Assembly (NCBI GenBank): GCA_000701625.1
Contig: JNJK01000002.1
Location: 186,001-250,000, forward strand
Origin: Lachnospiraceae bacterium MC2017
GTDB taxonomy: Bacteria; Bacillota; Clostridia; Lachnospirales; Lachnospiraceae
DNA: 64,000 nt
Direction of reading: 5' to 3'
This document shows, piece by piece, positions 43,813 through 53,335 of this stretch. The translations under genes were made by a program, and so were the position numbers. Positions within the stretch are counted from its first letter, which is position 1, and each line of letters begins with the position of its first letter. Below the pieces are notes generated by a model. That model was not told where the DNA came from, ran no database searches, and saw only the letters and a list, made by a program, of their open reading frames with translations.

Positions 43813-44961
43813 AAAAAGAGAATACTGTTTCTACTGACAACGGTGCTTCTGACAAGTTCTGTTATCACTGCATGCGGTGGTTCGGGAAGTTACGCCTCAA
43901 AGAGCAATGGTACCTATGATTCCCGTCAATATGAAAGTGCCGCAGCCGGAGCCGCCTACGAAGATGCTGCTGAACCCGAATACGCCGACGATTACTACGC
44001 TGAAGAAAGCGCTGAGGGAGAAAAAGGAAGTGATAATACCGGTTTCGACTCCGACAGTAATTCCTTCCCTGATGATTCAGGCGAAAATGTGACTCTCCGG
44101 AAAGATAAGCTCGTCTACCATGCTAATGTTTCCATCAGTACAAAGAAATTTGATGATACTTTATCCGGTTGCCGGGCTCTTGCCAATAAATATGAGGCGA
44201 TCATCCAGAGCGAAAACTTCTCTGACAGCGACACTTCCTGGTATACTTCAGAAGAATACCGCTCCAGAAACGGTTATTCACGCTACTACACTGTAGAGCT
44301 CCGTATTCCGTCCAAAAACTTTGAGTCCTTCCTTAACTCAGCAGGAGATCTGGAAGGTGTCATTACAAACCGTGACTCCAATGTTACAAATATATCTGTC
44401 CAGTATTATGATGCGCAGGAAGAGATGAAGGCTTATGAAGCCGAACTTACCCGTCTCTATGCACTCATGGATCAGGCTACAGAAATGAGCGATATACTGA
44501 CTCTTGAGGAACGTATTACCACGGTACAGACCAGCCTGAATCAGGTTAAGTCCAGTCTCCGCACCATGGATACTGACGTGGCTTATTCCTACATCACTCT
44601 GAATATTGATGAAGTTGCTCCGAGTGCTGTGATCACAGAAACTGATGAACCTACATTTGGCGAGAAACTTAAGGAAGCCTTTAGTCATTCCATCTCTGCA
44701 TTTGTAAAATTCATTCAGGCTATTATCCTGATCCTTGCAAGTACCTGGCCATTCCTGATCCTGTTAGCACTGGTCATCATCCTGATCGTACGACTGATCA
44801 TTAATCTGGACCGTAAGTCAAAGAAAAAGCATGCACAGCAATTTGAAGCAATGAGACAGAATCCGCCGATCAACAACGCTTCAAATAATATACCGGTCAA
44901 CTTCGATCAACATAATATACCGGAAAACTCCAATAATGATCAGAACAAAAACAACAAATAA
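43810..44961 (+). CDS. DUF4349 lipoprotein with C-terminal membrane segment
   Basis: The product is about 383 residues. A signal peptide ends in the lipobox ITAC, followed by an acidic Tyr/Glu/Ala-rich linker of about 75 residues. The DUF4349 domain starts LVYHANVSIS and includes VELRIPSKNFESFLN, VTNISVQYYDAQ and a long helical hairpin (LTLEERITTVQTSLNQVKSSL). A membrane segment (LILASTWPFLILLALVIIL) and an Asn-rich cytoplasmic tail close it. Lipid anchor plus membrane helix suggests a sensor or scaffold on the outer face of the membrane. Function unknown. Confidence 0.88.
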   Translation: MKKRILFLLTTVLLTSSVITACGGSGSYASKSNGTYDSRQYESAAAGAAYEDAAEPEYADDYYAEESAEGEKGSDNTGFDSDSNSFPDDSGENVTLRKDKLVYHANVSISTKKFDDTLSGCRALANKYEAIIQSENFSDSDTSWYTSEEYRSRNGYSRYYTVELRIPSKNFESFLNSAGDLEGVITNRDSNVTNISVQYYDAQEEMKAYEAELTRLYALMDQATEMSDILTLEERITTVQTSLNQVKSSLRTMDTDVAYSYITLNIDEVAPSAVITETDEPTFGEKLKEAFSHSISAFVKFIQAIILILASTWPFLILLALVIILIVRLIINLDRKSKKKHAQQFEAMRQNPPINNASNNIPVNFDQHNIPENSNNDQNKNNK

Positions 44962-45342
44962 CACTTAGTCCGGTTTTCCGGATCTATCACAAAGCGAGGA
45001 AGCACCGGCTTCCTCGCTCATACGCTTAACCCAAAACGACCGCAGATCAGCTCCCCATGCTGTATCTGCGGTCATTTTGTCGTTTTTATTGATAATCTCC
45101 CCTCAGAGATGTCAAATGTGACACTAATGCAATAAGTAATAACCCATAATCACTTTATCGAATTAACGTGCTCATGCAATTAGTTTACCATAATTCCCGG
45201 AACACCAAAGTTCTTTTTTAAATACAAAAAGACATATTTACTTAATTAAGTCATTATTACTAAAACTATATAGCAAGTTTTAACCACGACACTTCTCTTT
45301 ATGCGATCAGATTTGCAAAAATGCCAAAAATGTACACAAAAT
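44962..45342. other. Gene-free interval with two hairpins
   Basis: AGCGAGGAAGC / GGCTTCCTCGCT (44993-45018) and GACCGCAGAT / ATCTGCGGTC (45039-45075) follow the DUF4349 gene. The second has a loose T-rich tail and probably terminates the transcript. The remaining 270 bp are A/T-rich and I see no gene in them. Confidence 0.6.
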
Positions 45343-45609
45343 CTATTTGCCTTTAAACAAAGAATCTATCCGTGTAAACTTCGTTTCCACTCCGGCGGTC
45401 GGGATATAGTAATATTCGTCCTCATCATCGTCCAGTTTCGTTGCAGCACCTGCCGTTGGGGCATATTCTGATACGCTCACACTTCTGGCTGCCAGTACTT
45501 TATCAACACCAAGTGACTTCACATGCTCAGCGCCGCCCTTAGCTGCGCAGACTACTACATAACTCAGGATCAATATTACAAGTATCCCGCTGCGAAGTTT
45601 TTTGATCAT
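45343..45609 (-). CDS. Small membrane-anchored or exported peptide with PTAG repeats
   Basis: An 88-residue product with an N-terminal hydrophobic segment (residues 8-22, no clear cleavage site). Two similar segments follow, YAPTAGAATK and YIPTAGVETK, separated by an acidic Asp/Glu/Tyr stretch. AAAGGGG precedes the ATG. TTGGAA and TATAAT-like boxes lie about 80 bp upstream. I do not recognise a family. It could be a precursor peptide, a small envelope protein or a signal. Confidence 0.7.
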   Translation of the reverse strand: MIKKLRSGILVILILSYVVVCAAKGGAEHVKSLGVDKVLAARSVSVSEYAPTAGAATKLDDDEDEYYYIPTAGVETKFTRIDSLFKGK

Positions 45610-45839
45610 ATTTATACCCCTTTCTTTTGTTAAAAGTGCAAAATAGTTCCCTTCTTAACCATTCACTTTTTGTTTATATATTATAATAATACGCATATTT
45701 TCCAAGGGGATGGGTTCTTTATCAGAAACAATACCGGACGTTTCTCATAACGAAAGTTTTTATAACAGATGCAACATCCTGTGCTATGCACTATACTTGT
45801 TTTCCTAAATTTTCTCTAAAATTGAACTTTTTTCTATAC

Positions 45840-45899
45840 AAAACGAGCGCTCCTTTAAGCGTATACAATAACGCATACGTCTAAAGAAGCGCTCGTTTT
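45840..45899. terminator. Long hairpin terminator after the MntP-type gene
   Basis: The arms AAAACGAGCGCT and AGCGCTCGTTTT (45840-45851, 45888-45899) extend inwards through CTTTA/TAAAG and GCGTAT/ATACG pairs to a near-perfect hairpin of over 20 bp. The interval 45610-45912 holds this and no gene. Confidence 0.8.
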
Positions 45900-45912
45900 A
45901 ACATTCACTCGC

Positions 45913-46509
45913 TTAAATCCCGGTTATAAATATCTCTATCCCGATCAGGATAAGGATTATACCACCAAATACAGTTGCCTTATCCGCGAGTTTTTCGCCG
46001 AATTTCTTTCCAAAATGAAGTCCCACGATACAAATGATAAAGGTCGTAACAGCGATAAGTACACTACAGGAAAAAGCTGATGCTGCACGATAGGTCGCAA
46101 TGGTGAATCCTACGGACAACGCATCGATCGATGTTGCTATTCCCTGCATGACAAGCGTTGCATTACTCAGGAGCTTTATATCACCAGACTCTTCTTCCTC
46201 CTTATCATTATCATCTTTTTTATCAAAAAGTCCCTCATATACCATCTTTCCGCCTATATACATGAGGAGCAGCAGCGCGATCCATGGGATGAATTTCTGA
46301 AATGCCTTAAAGTATTCTGCAATAGTATGTACACAAAACCAACCTATCATTGGCATTGCGAACTGAAATCCCGCATAGGTACCTGCTATCTTACAGGTGC
46401 GTCCTGCCGGCATCTTCGGCTCATTCAGACCATTTACTATAGATACAGAAAATGCATCCATCGCAAGCCCTATGCCAAGCATTATACTGTTAACAATAAA
46501 CCTAACCAT
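45913..46509 (-). CDS. mntP: MntP/YtaF-type manganese efflux pump
   Basis: A 198-residue membrane protein with six segments in two related halves. The paired motifs LAMDAFSVSIVNG and SIDALSVGFTIAT carry the acidic residues needed for Mn2+ export. AGGAGA seven bases upstream supports ATG 46509; the longer frame upstream includes a leader hairpin. I see no yybP-ykoY manganese riboswitch in the leader. Confidence 0.9.
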   Translation of the reverse strand: MVRFIVNSIMLGIGLAMDAFSVSIVNGLNEPKMPAGRTCKIAGTYAGFQFAMPMIGWFCVHTIAEYFKAFQKFIPWIALLLLMYIGGKMVYEGLFDKKDDNDKEEEESGDIKLLSNATLVMQGIATSIDALSVGFTIATYRAASAFSCSVLIAVTTFIICIVGLHFGKKFGEKLADKATVFGGIILILIGIEIFITGI

Positions 46510-46545
46510 TTCAAAATCTCCTATAACCTTATTTAAAATCGAAGA

Positions 46546-46572
46546 ACCCGGGCGCAGCATGCTGCCCCGGGT
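46546..46572 (-). promoter_or_regulatory. GC-rich hairpin in the mntP leader
   Basis: ACCCGGG and CCCGGGT enclose the palindromic core GCAGCATGCTGC, 37 bp before the mntP start. It lacks a T-run on the minus strand, so it may be an mRNA-stabilising or attenuation structure rather than a terminator. Confidence 0.45.
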
Positions 46573-46807
46573 AAATGATCCTATAATGATCCCATGCACA
46601 GCTATGCCAAATAAGCCTGCATGAGTCTCGTTTTTTAAAATAAGCCAGACTTTTCAGTCAGTATGTTGACTTATTACAGAACCACGTCTGTTCTGCAAAC
46701 TACTCCCTCATACGTTCAATGTAATCAGTAGCGTAATAGTAGCAGAACGGTGCCGTGTTAGTCAACGATAATATTCTTTATCTGCGTGCATCGATATCTT
46801 TTGTCGC

Positions 46808-47671
46808 TTATAATCCGAGTTTCTTTGCCTCGCCTTCGATCTTGGCTCTAAGGAACTCGCTGGACTCTTTTATCACACTCATGTAGTCCTGACCTTCCTG
46901 ATACCAGAACTCACCTGTATAAGTCCGAACTCCCATTTCAAGACCGGCTTTAATACTTCTTTCATATTCCGTATGGCCGCCGTGTCCGAAATTCATGTCA
47001 CGATATACACCAGGTTTTGTTTCCTTAAGGTGTATTGCAAAAATATGTCCGGCACCGGTCTTCATGTCATCAACAACATCATGACCATAGAGAACAGCTG
47101 CATTTTTAAGATTTCCTATATCCGGATAAACACCAAGCCACGGAGAATTAACAAGATCCACATACTTCATGGATTTCTCTACAGTATCCATGAACGGTGT
47201 CTCCATTGTCTCAAAAGCAAGGACAACACCCCAGCGTGCTGCATAATCTGTAGCCTTTTTCAGATTTTCAGCAAACCACTTTCTTGTGTCATCATCGCCT
47301 TCCTCGTAATACACATCGTAGCCTGCGAGCTGTATTATCGAGATTCCTGCATTAACAGAAAATCTGATAGCTTTTTCCATGATCTCCATGGACTTTTCCC
47401 GAACTTCCGGATCGTGGGATCCAAAGGGAAACTTTCTGTGACCTGATAAGCACATGGTGCGGATAGGTGTCTCAAATGCGCGAGCAAGAACACCAAGTTC
47501 TCTCTGCTTTTCCGGTGACCAGTCAAGTCTCTCACGACGCCAGTCCGTTTCATCAATGCTTATTTCAAACCTGTCAAAGCCGCCTGTCTTTGTGATCTCA
47601 AACATCTTAGGGAAGCCAAGTCCCACCGGAATAGCTTTTTCGTAGAGGCCTAATGAATATTCAAATGCCAT
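46808..47671 (-). CDS. ulaE: L-ribulose-5-phosphate (L-xylulose-5-phosphate) 3-epimerase, UlaE type
   Basis: A 287-residue TIM-barrel enzyme of the UlaE/SgbU family. MCLSGHRKFPFGS, IIQLAGYDVYYEE, VLAFETMETPFMD and VYPDIGNL carry the metal-binding Glu, Asp and His residues. It epimerises L-xylulose 5-phosphate at C3 in L-ascorbate breakdown. GAGAGGAAT precedes the ATG. It is the last gene of the ula locus; neighbours match that pathway. Confidence 0.93.
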   Translation of the reverse strand: MAFEYSLGLYEKAIPVGLGFPKMFEITKTGGFDRFEISIDETDWRRERLDWSPEKQRELGVLARAFETPIRTMCLSGHRKFPFGSHDPEVREKSMEIMEKAIRFSVNAGISIIQLAGYDVYYEEGDDDTRKWFAENLKKATDYAARWGVVLAFETMETPFMDTVEKSMKYVDLVNSPWLGVYPDIGNLKNAAVLYGHDVVDDMKTGAGHIFAIHLKETKPGVYRDMNFGHGGHTEYERSIKAGLEMGVRTYTGEFWYQEGQDYMSVIKESSEFLRAKIEGEAKKLGL

Positions 47672-47690
47672 AATTCCTCTCTTTCCGGGA

Positions 47691-48740
47691 TCATACAGTC
47701 AGTGTATAAACAGCGATCTCGTCTGTCTCACGGTTAGCAGCAAAGAGCTTATGCGTATCTCCATCACGGAAATACATGCAGTTAGCTGCGCCTGCTCCCT
47801 GATCCAGTGTGTCATATACATACTTTCCGGAAGCCTTGTCAAAATGGATCGCAATGAGATCTCTGTCTTCCTCACGGTTTCCTACAAACGCATACGGTGT
47901 TCCTTCGATCTCAGCACCCCAGATAGCATGGATAAACTTCAGCTTTTTCTCATGCTCATATACGCTTACAAATTTGCCGTCTTTCTTTTTATAAATAGTA
48001 ATAGTATCACCGTGGAAAGGTGACAGTACGAGAAGTTCACGCTCGCCGTCCCCATCAAAATCGAAATAAAGCATATCGCTTGTAGGTGTCTCAAGTATAT
48101 TCTCACTTGTCCACTCTCCGTCCGGTGTTGCCGGCGGGATCACCTGATATACGCCATTTTCTGTTCCTACCATTACGAAGCTGTAGTCGCCCTCTGTGCA
48201 CTTTGCAAAACCGTGGTTCTTGTAAAGACCGCTTGTAAGAGCTGTGAGCTCCAGCTGGTGATCTGCATTATAATCTTTGATGTTCTCAGGAAGCTTCGCT
48301 ACCCATATTCTTCCCGGACATGTCCAGTCATTCTTAAATGCATGTGCTGATTTAAGCGTACATGCAACGAGATAGTGAACTCCGCCTCTTTCTACGATTC
48401 CAAATCTGTGTACAAAAGGAAGATCGCACAGTACGTGGCAGTTCCACTTTCCGTTTTCTCTTGTATAGTACACGATCTTTGCTTCCGCAGAATTATTTGG
48501 TGAATAAAATTTCTGAGTAGCCATGAGTATCGGCTCGTCTCCGAGAGGATACTGCAGCAGTGTCATTACTCCGCCTGGGCCTTCCCAGAGAGTATCTACC
48601 TGTTTCCCGTTAAGATCAAATACATAGCAGGGATTCTCTTTTTCAGCAGCAACAACCAGATGTCTTGCACCATCATATTCAAACTCAGTTACTGCATAAC
48701 ATTTCTCCAGGCTTCCAAGCACCTGTTTATCTGCTTTCAT
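47691..48740 (-). CDS. FG-GAP/VCBS-like beta-propeller protein in the ula operon
   Basis: A 349-residue protein with repeated beta strands and FDFDGDGERELLVLSP, a calcium-type VCBS/FG-GAP motif. No signal peptide is visible, so it is cytoplasmic by sequence, which is unusual for such propellers. Related sugar-operon proteins exist but I know of no assigned activity. ATG 48740 follows GAGGAGG; the ATG at 48776 would only overlap the DeoR gene. It could be an isomerase, a lyase or a sugar-binding protein. Confidence 0.75.
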   Translation of the reverse strand: MKADKQVLGSLEKCYAVTEFEYDGARHLVVAAEKENPCYVFDLNGKQVDTLWEGPGGVMTLLQYPLGDEPILMATQKFYSPNNSAEAKIVYYTRENGKWNCHVLCDLPFVHRFGIVERGGVHYLVACTLKSAHAFKNDWTCPGRIWVAKLPENIKDYNADHQLELTALTSGLYKNHGFAKCTEGDYSFVMVGTENGVYQVIPPATPDGEWTSENILETPTSDMLYFDFDGDGERELLVLSPFHGDTITIYKKKDGKFVSVYEHEKKLKFIHAIWGAEIEGTPYAFVGNREEDRDLIAIHFDKASGKYVYDTLDQGAGAANCMYFRDGDTHKLFAANRETDEIAVYTLTV

Positions 48741-48772
48741 GAATTTCCTCCTCAAAACATTGTCGGATGTCA

Positions 48773-49546
48773 TCATCCATTTATTCTTACAGTCTCTACC
48801 CGGATACCGTTCTCGCGGAAAGCATCTACAATAGCCGGATCAGCCATCTCATCTGTGATGATGTCTGTCACATGACCGATCGTACAGCTCACAAAACTGC
48901 TGTTTACACCGAGTTTCCTGTGATCTGCAAGGATAAATGCTTTTCCTCTTGTGCGTTCGATCATTACCTTATTTATGTCAACTTCATTCATCATTTCTGT
49001 GGTCATTCCATTCTGAATGGAAAGACCGGAACAGCCGAGGAACGATTTTTTGGCAGTTACCCGATTTAGGTTATGGATCGCAAACTCGCCTACCATGCTT
49101 CCTTTGACGTTTCTGAGCTCACCACCCGAAAGCACAACACTCACGCTGGAAGGCTTATGTGAATTTATTGCATTTCCATTATTGGTAATGACAACTACAT
49201 TTTTTGCTGTAATGTACTGAATGACTTCCAATGCAGTGGTACTGGTATTAATGAACACCGTATCGCCATCTTCGATCAGGGACGCCGCATACTTTGCGAT
49301 CTCATCCTTGCAGCGCTCGTTGATATCCCGGATATCTTCCGGTTTCTCATCCTTCGCTATCTTCGCACCGCCATAGTAGCGTCTGATCTTATTTGTATCC
49401 TCGAGGTACTGCAGATCGCGGCGGACCGTGATCTCAGAGACATCCAGAAAAGCCGCGATATCAGCCACATGCGCCTCTCCTGTCTTGGAAAGAATGGAAA
49501 TGATCTGCTTTCTTCTGTTTTCAACTATGTCTCTGCTTCTTTTCAT
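48773..49546 (-). CDS. DeoR-family transcriptional regulator of the ula operon
   Basis: A 257-residue DeoR/GlpR repressor. The N-terminal helix-turn-helix is VADIAAFLDVSEITVRRDL. The sugar-phosphate sensor has FINTSTTALEVIQYI, VVITNNGNAI and a C-terminal ILADHRKLG. ATG 49546 follows GAGGAAG. Encoded inside the ula locus like UlaR, it probably binds L-ascorbate 6-phosphate and represses the operon. Confidence 0.93.
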   Translation of the reverse strand: MKRSRDIVENRRKQIISILSKTGEAHVADIAAFLDVSEITVRRDLQYLEDTNKIRRYYGGAKIAKDEKPEDIRDINERCKDEIAKYAASLIEDGDTVFINTSTTALEVIQYITAKNVVVITNNGNAINSHKPSSVSVVLSGGELRNVKGSMVGEFAIHNLNRVTAKKSFLGCSGLSIQNGMTTEMMNEVDINKVMIERTRGKAFILADHRKLGVNSSFVSCTIGHVTDIITDEMADPAIVDAFRENGIRVETVRING

Positions 49547-49561
49547 ATTGGTCTTCCTCAA

Positions 49562-49620
49562 AAATAGGGGGTTCCCGTTATTCAGGACAAAGTCGCCCCT
49601 GTCATAACGGAAGACCCCCT
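49562..49620 (-). terminator. Long hairpin between IIB and regulator genes
   Basis: On the minus strand AGGGGGT and CCGTTAT pair with ATAACGG and ACCCCCT around a GACAGG/CCTG core. It is followed by TATTTTTG, so it may partly terminate after the PTS genes. The core also resembles the CCTGTCAT repeat. Confidence 0.6.
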
Positions 49621-49633
49621 CGTTTTCCTGTTT

Positions 49634-49930
49634 TTATTTCAGATCAAGACCTGTAGCCTCAACCTTTTCCTTGATTTCCTTAGCGGACATTACATTACGA
49701 AGTCCTACAACCTTAACTCCCTTTGCCTCAGCATCCTTAAACATGTTGATGAAGTTCTGCGGGCAGAGCACCAGATCATAGTTTACAGAAGTATTCTTTC
49801 CTTCTGAAATAGAGCAGTGATGTCTCTTGGAAATATTCCAACCTTCCTGCTTGATAACCTTCTCAAGTGTCATATCCATCATAAGAGATGTTCCGGAACC
49901 ATTTGCACAGCATGCTAAAATACTAATCAT
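49634..49930 (-). CDS. ulaB: L-ascorbate-type PTS component IIB
   Basis: A 98-residue lactate/galactitol/ascorbate-type IIB. The phosphocysteine is in ISILACCANGSGTS. VNYDLVLCPQNF and VVGLRNVMS complete the fold. GGAGGT precedes ATG 49930; the longer frame from 49990 would cross it. It passes phosphate from IIA to the imported sugar. Confidence 0.9.
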   Translation of the reverse strand: MISILACCANGSGTSLMMDMTLEKVIKQEGWNISKRHHCSISEGKNTSVNYDLVLCPQNFINMFKDAEAKGVKVVGLRNVMSAKEIKEKVEATGLDLK

Positions 49931-50021
49931 TGTTATACCTCCTGTATTACCATAAAAACAATCATAAATCCATAAAATGTGCATATCCACAGGTTAAATT
50001 TCTCCCTGTGGCTATCTTACA

Positions 50022-50066
50022 TCCCCGTCGGGCAGGCGGAATATCTCATCCGCTCCGCCGACGGAT
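50022..50066. repeat. Hairpin between IIC and IIB genes
   Basis: CCGTCGG and CCGACGG (about 50026-50032 and 50060-50066) flank an inner GGCGGA/TCCGC pair. No T-run follows. It probably sets relative levels or stability of the IIC and IIB messages. Confidence 0.5.
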
Positions 50067-50079
50067 CAATCATTAAAAA

Positions 50080-51597
50080 TTAGTAGGTTGTCTCGATGCC
50101 CTTCTGCTTCTTGTACTCCTCGTAGTCATCAACCTCAAGGAAGTAGTGCTTAGGATCCTTCATATACTGAAGCTGAGGTACTGCGATAAGGAAGATAATT
50201 ACAATTGCAAGACCGATGAAGCCTGCGAACTTCATAACAACTGTGAAGATCGGCCACAGAACTGCCCAGTCCCACATTCCAAGGTATCCGCCGTACTTTG
50301 CAAGTCCTACCCATGTAGCGATTGCTGCGGAACCAAATACCTGAAGAAGTCCGGAAATGAACGGGAAGATAATAGCTGCCTTTAATCCACCCTTGCTGTT
50401 TGCAAATACAGCGATAGTTGCATTATCAAAGAACATCGGGATGAATCCTGCGATGATGATCGTCGGGCTGCCTGCGAAGATCAGTACGAGGATCGCAATG
50501 ATCTCACCGATAGCACCTGCAAGGAATCCGATAGTTACAGCATTCGGAGAACCGAAGCTGAAGGAAACCGCACAGTCAACACCCGGAACTGCTGACGGAA
50601 GAAGCTTGTCAGAGATACCCTTGAAGGATACTGTAAGCTCTGCAACCATTGTACGAACGCCGAGCTGCAGGATTGCAAGGTTTGAAGCAAATGCAAGTGA
50701 TGTACCAAATACATAGAAGAAGAAGTTATCTGTCTCCTTCATCTGCTCAATGCTTACGAAATAACCCTTTCCAAGAAGTGTAAGGATGATTCCAAAGAAG
50801 ATGAGCATCAGGAGTGATGTACATACCATGTTGTCGTTAAAGAGCTGCATCCAGCCCGGAAGCTCGATATCTTCAAGCTTCTTATCAAATACAGACTGCT
50901 TTCTGTTCGGGTTCTGCTCAGCCTTCTTTCTGTCAGCCTGACCCATCTTGTCAGCAAGCCATGTAGAAATGAATACACCAAACATCTGCTGATGAGCAAG
51001 TGAGAAACCTGCACCATCTGTAAGTTCCTGAGCATAACCAACCAGCAAGTTGGTACCCACAGCCCAGTAGAGTCCCAGTACAACTGCCATGATGATCAGA
51101 GTTACGGTTGTCTGACCACGAAGTGCAGGAAGTGCGAACAGGATGAGCCAGAATGCAGTAGATGCCTGCTGGATCTGAACGTTACCTGTTGTAAATACGG
51201 AACGAAGTTTTGTAAGACGGTTCAAACGTACAAGGATCAAATTTGCAATAAATGCAATGGCCATCAGGATCATGACCTGAGAGAACGCGCTGCCCCCAAC
51301 AATCGGATCTCCAGCATCAACACCAGCCTGTACAGCATTCTGTCCGTTATACGGATCAATGATCGCTGCCTGGAGGCCAAACCGATCACCCAGTCCATAA
51401 AGGATAGGCTTGATCGTATTTATCATTCCACTTGAACCTGTTGAAAGGATCATGTAACCAACAATTGCCTTCAGTGTACCCGACACTGTGTCATACCATG
51501 GCTTTCTCAGAAGCAGATAACCGATCAGTACGATAAGACCAACCATGTACTGAGGTTTTGTCATAATATTGTTGACAAAAAATTCCCATACTATCAT
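50080..51597 (-). CDS. ulaA: L-ascorbate PTS permease component IIC
   Basis: A 505-residue membrane protein of the UlaA/SgaT family with about 11 segments. STGSSGMINTIKPIL near residue 52, VRTMVAELTVSFKGIS, and NATIAVFANSKGGLKAA are typical. It imports L-ascorbate as it is phosphorylated. AAGGAAAA precedes the start. IIA lies 42 bp upstream and IIB downstream. Confidence 0.95.
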   Translation of the reverse strand: MIVWEFFVNNIMTKPQYMVGLIVLIGYLLLRKPWYDTVSGTLKAIVGYMILSTGSSGMINTIKPILYGLGDRFGLQAAIIDPYNGQNAVQAGVDAGDPIVGGSAFSQVMILMAIAFIANLILVRLNRLTKLRSVFTTGNVQIQQASTAFWLILFALPALRGQTTVTLIIMAVVLGLYWAVGTNLLVGYAQELTDGAGFSLAHQQMFGVFISTWLADKMGQADRKKAEQNPNRKQSVFDKKLEDIELPGWMQLFNDNMVCTSLLMLIFFGIILTLLGKGYFVSIEQMKETDNFFFYVFGTSLAFASNLAILQLGVRTMVAELTVSFKGISDKLLPSAVPGVDCAVSFSFGSPNAVTIGFLAGAIGEIIAILVLIFAGSPTIIIAGFIPMFFDNATIAVFANSKGGLKAAIIFPFISGLLQVFGSAAIATWVGLAKYGGYLGMWDWAVLWPIFTVVMKFAGFIGLAIVIIFLIAVPQLQYMKDPKHYFLEVDDYEEYKKQKGIETTY

Positions 51598-51639
51598 ATC
51601 TGTTTTCCTTCCCCTGCCCCCTTTAGGGCATATACCTTA

Positions 51640-52095
51640 TTAAAGTTTATATTTTTCGGCCAGACGTAAGAGATCATTTTCATCCTTTATGTCATGCAGC
51701 TCTTCGACCAGATCCTCATTCTCAAGGAGTGCAGATAATTCCTGCATGTCCTTAAGATGGTCGTCAGGGTTGCAGGACGCCAGCGTAAAGAAAAGATCTG
51801 CATAGCTGTCCGGATCCGACTCATCAAAAACAACCGGTTTTTGAAGTTTCATGAATGAGATGGTAGTCTTTTTTACCATATCTCCGCCTTCCTGAGAGTG
51901 GGGCATTGCCACTCCCGGGATAAGTACGATATACGGACCGTACTCTTTTACGCAGCGGATGATCTCACCCGGATATGCTTCAGTGACCGTGCCATCTTCA
52001 ATGATCGGAATACAGCACTTTCTGATAGCTTCTTCCCAGTCACTTACTTCGTCTACAAATAAACAATGCTTCTTATCTACAAAATCTTTTAACAC
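51640..52095 (-). CDS. ulaC: L-ascorbate-type PTS component IIA
   Basis: A 151-residue EIIA of the mannitol/fructose family. The active His lies in IPGVAMPHSQEGG. It receives phosphate from HPr, encoded in this window at 56267. It follows ulaG at 27 bp and precedes the IIC gene. Confidence 0.92.
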   Translation of the reverse strand: MLKDFVDKKHCLFVDEVSDWEEAIRKCCIPIIEDGTVTEAYPGEIIRCVKEYGPYIVLIPGVAMPHSQEGGDMVKKTTISFMKLQKPVVFDESDPDSYADLFFTLASCNPDDHLKDMQELSALLENEDLVEELHDIKDENDLLRLAEKYKL

Positions 52096-52122
52096 GTGTA
52101 CCTCCCAAAGTTCCTATTATTA

Positions 52123-53226
52123 TTACAGTACTGATCTGAACGGAACATTCGGCTCATGATCGAAGCAATCGTGGAATCCTCTGTCGTGATGATATGCAAG
52201 TCTGTCCTTATCTGTAGGATATGTGTAATGTCCGCCAACTTCCCAGAAGAACGGATGGAACTTGTAATCCAGACGATCCTTTCTCATATCATAGAGAACC
52301 TTGATCTCATTGATGTCTGCCATGAAGTTTGTCCATACATCGTAGTGGATCGGGATAACAACCTTACAATCAAGAGCTTCTGCCATACGAAGGATGTCTG
52401 TTGTCTCCATCTTGTCCTGGATACCAACCGGATTAAGTCCGAAGGAACCAAATGCAACATCGATGTCGTAGTCCTTACCATGCTTAGCAAAGTAGATGGA
52501 GTAGTGTGAATCACCGCTGTGGTAGATGTTTCCGCCCGGAGTCTTTACAAGGTAGTTAACTGCCTTCTCGTCCATATCTGTCGGGCACTTACCACGGAGA
52601 TCCTCACGATCCGGACCTGTAGAATCGGTTGTTACGATACAGGTTCTGTCAAAGGAATCAAGTGCAACGATCTCGAGATCCTTGATCTTGATCACATCGC
52701 CGGGCTTAACTGTGATACATCTGTCTTCCGGAACACCCCAGCCGATCCATGTCTCAACTGACTTTTTCGGTCCGATGAACGGTACAGGGATTTCTTTTCC
52801 ATTTTCATCTGTTGTTGTCATTCCTGAGTTGATCACATGTGCTGCAAACTCAGCGCTCATATGATCCTGATGATAATGTGTTGCGAGAACTGCATCTACG
52901 CTCTTAACAGCGAAAGGATCGATAACGAACGGAACTGCTCTGAGGTTCGGCTGCATAGCATTAAGTCCTGCCATGTTTGCCATCTGATGTCCGGGCTTCA
53001 TCAATCCGTCACCGTGTGTTCTCTTTCCATTGCCGGCCCACAGATCGATCGTTACATTTGCTCCGCCGGGTGTCTTGAACCAGATGCCTGTGCATCCAAG
53101 CCACCACATTGATACTGTGCCGGGCTTAACCTCGGTTCTTTCAATTTCTTCATTTAACCAGGTTCCCCATTCCGGGAATGTACTTTTGATCCATGATTCA
53201 CGAGTTGTTTCACTAACCTTACTCAT
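52123..53226 (-). CDS. ulaG: L-ascorbate-6-phosphate lactonase
   Basis: A 367-residue metallo-beta-lactamase-fold enzyme that opens the lactone of L-ascorbate 6-phosphate. [11 protein letters not shown]-like start, the metal motif [13 protein letters not shown], and HSGDSHYS are characteristic. It is the first gene of the locus. The GAGGTAAAA ribosome site gives ATG 53226. Confidence 0.95.
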   Translation of the reverse strand: MSKVSETTRESWIKSTFPEWGTWLNEEIERTEVKPGTVSMWWLGCTGIWFKTPGGANVTIDLWAGNGKRTHGDGLMKPGHQMANMAGLNAMQPNLRAVPFVIDPFAVKSVDAVLATHYHQDHMSAEFAAHVINSGMTTTDENGKEIPVPFIGPKKSVETWIGWGVPEDRCITVKPGDVIKIKDLEIVALDSFDRTCIVTTDSTGPDREDLRGKCPTDMDEKAVNYLVKTPGGNIYHSGDSHYSIYFAKHGKDYDIDVAFGSFGLNPVGIQDKMETTDILRMAEALDCKVVIPIHYDVWTNFMADINEIKVLYDMRKDRLDYKFHPFFWEVGGHYTYPTDKDRLAYHHDRGFHDCFDHEPNVPFRSVL

Positions 53227-53307
53227 TTTTACCTCCTATACACGTTGTGGACCGGTTGGTTTTGTTCATTTTTCACATTATCTGTCACAACTGCATCTTC
53301 TTTATCC

Positions 53308-53335
53308 ATCATACTGCTTTTTACGATTATTTCAA
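53308..53335 (-). promoter_or_regulatory. Promoter of the ula operon
   Basis: On the minus strand TTGAAA (53335-53330), 16 bases, then TATGAT (53313-53308), 80 bp before ulaG. Confidence 0.65.

Noticed and set aside
46510-46700. yybP-ykoY manganese riboswitch before mntP
   Set aside because: The conserved loop sequences of that riboswitch are not visible; only a GC-rich hairpin is.
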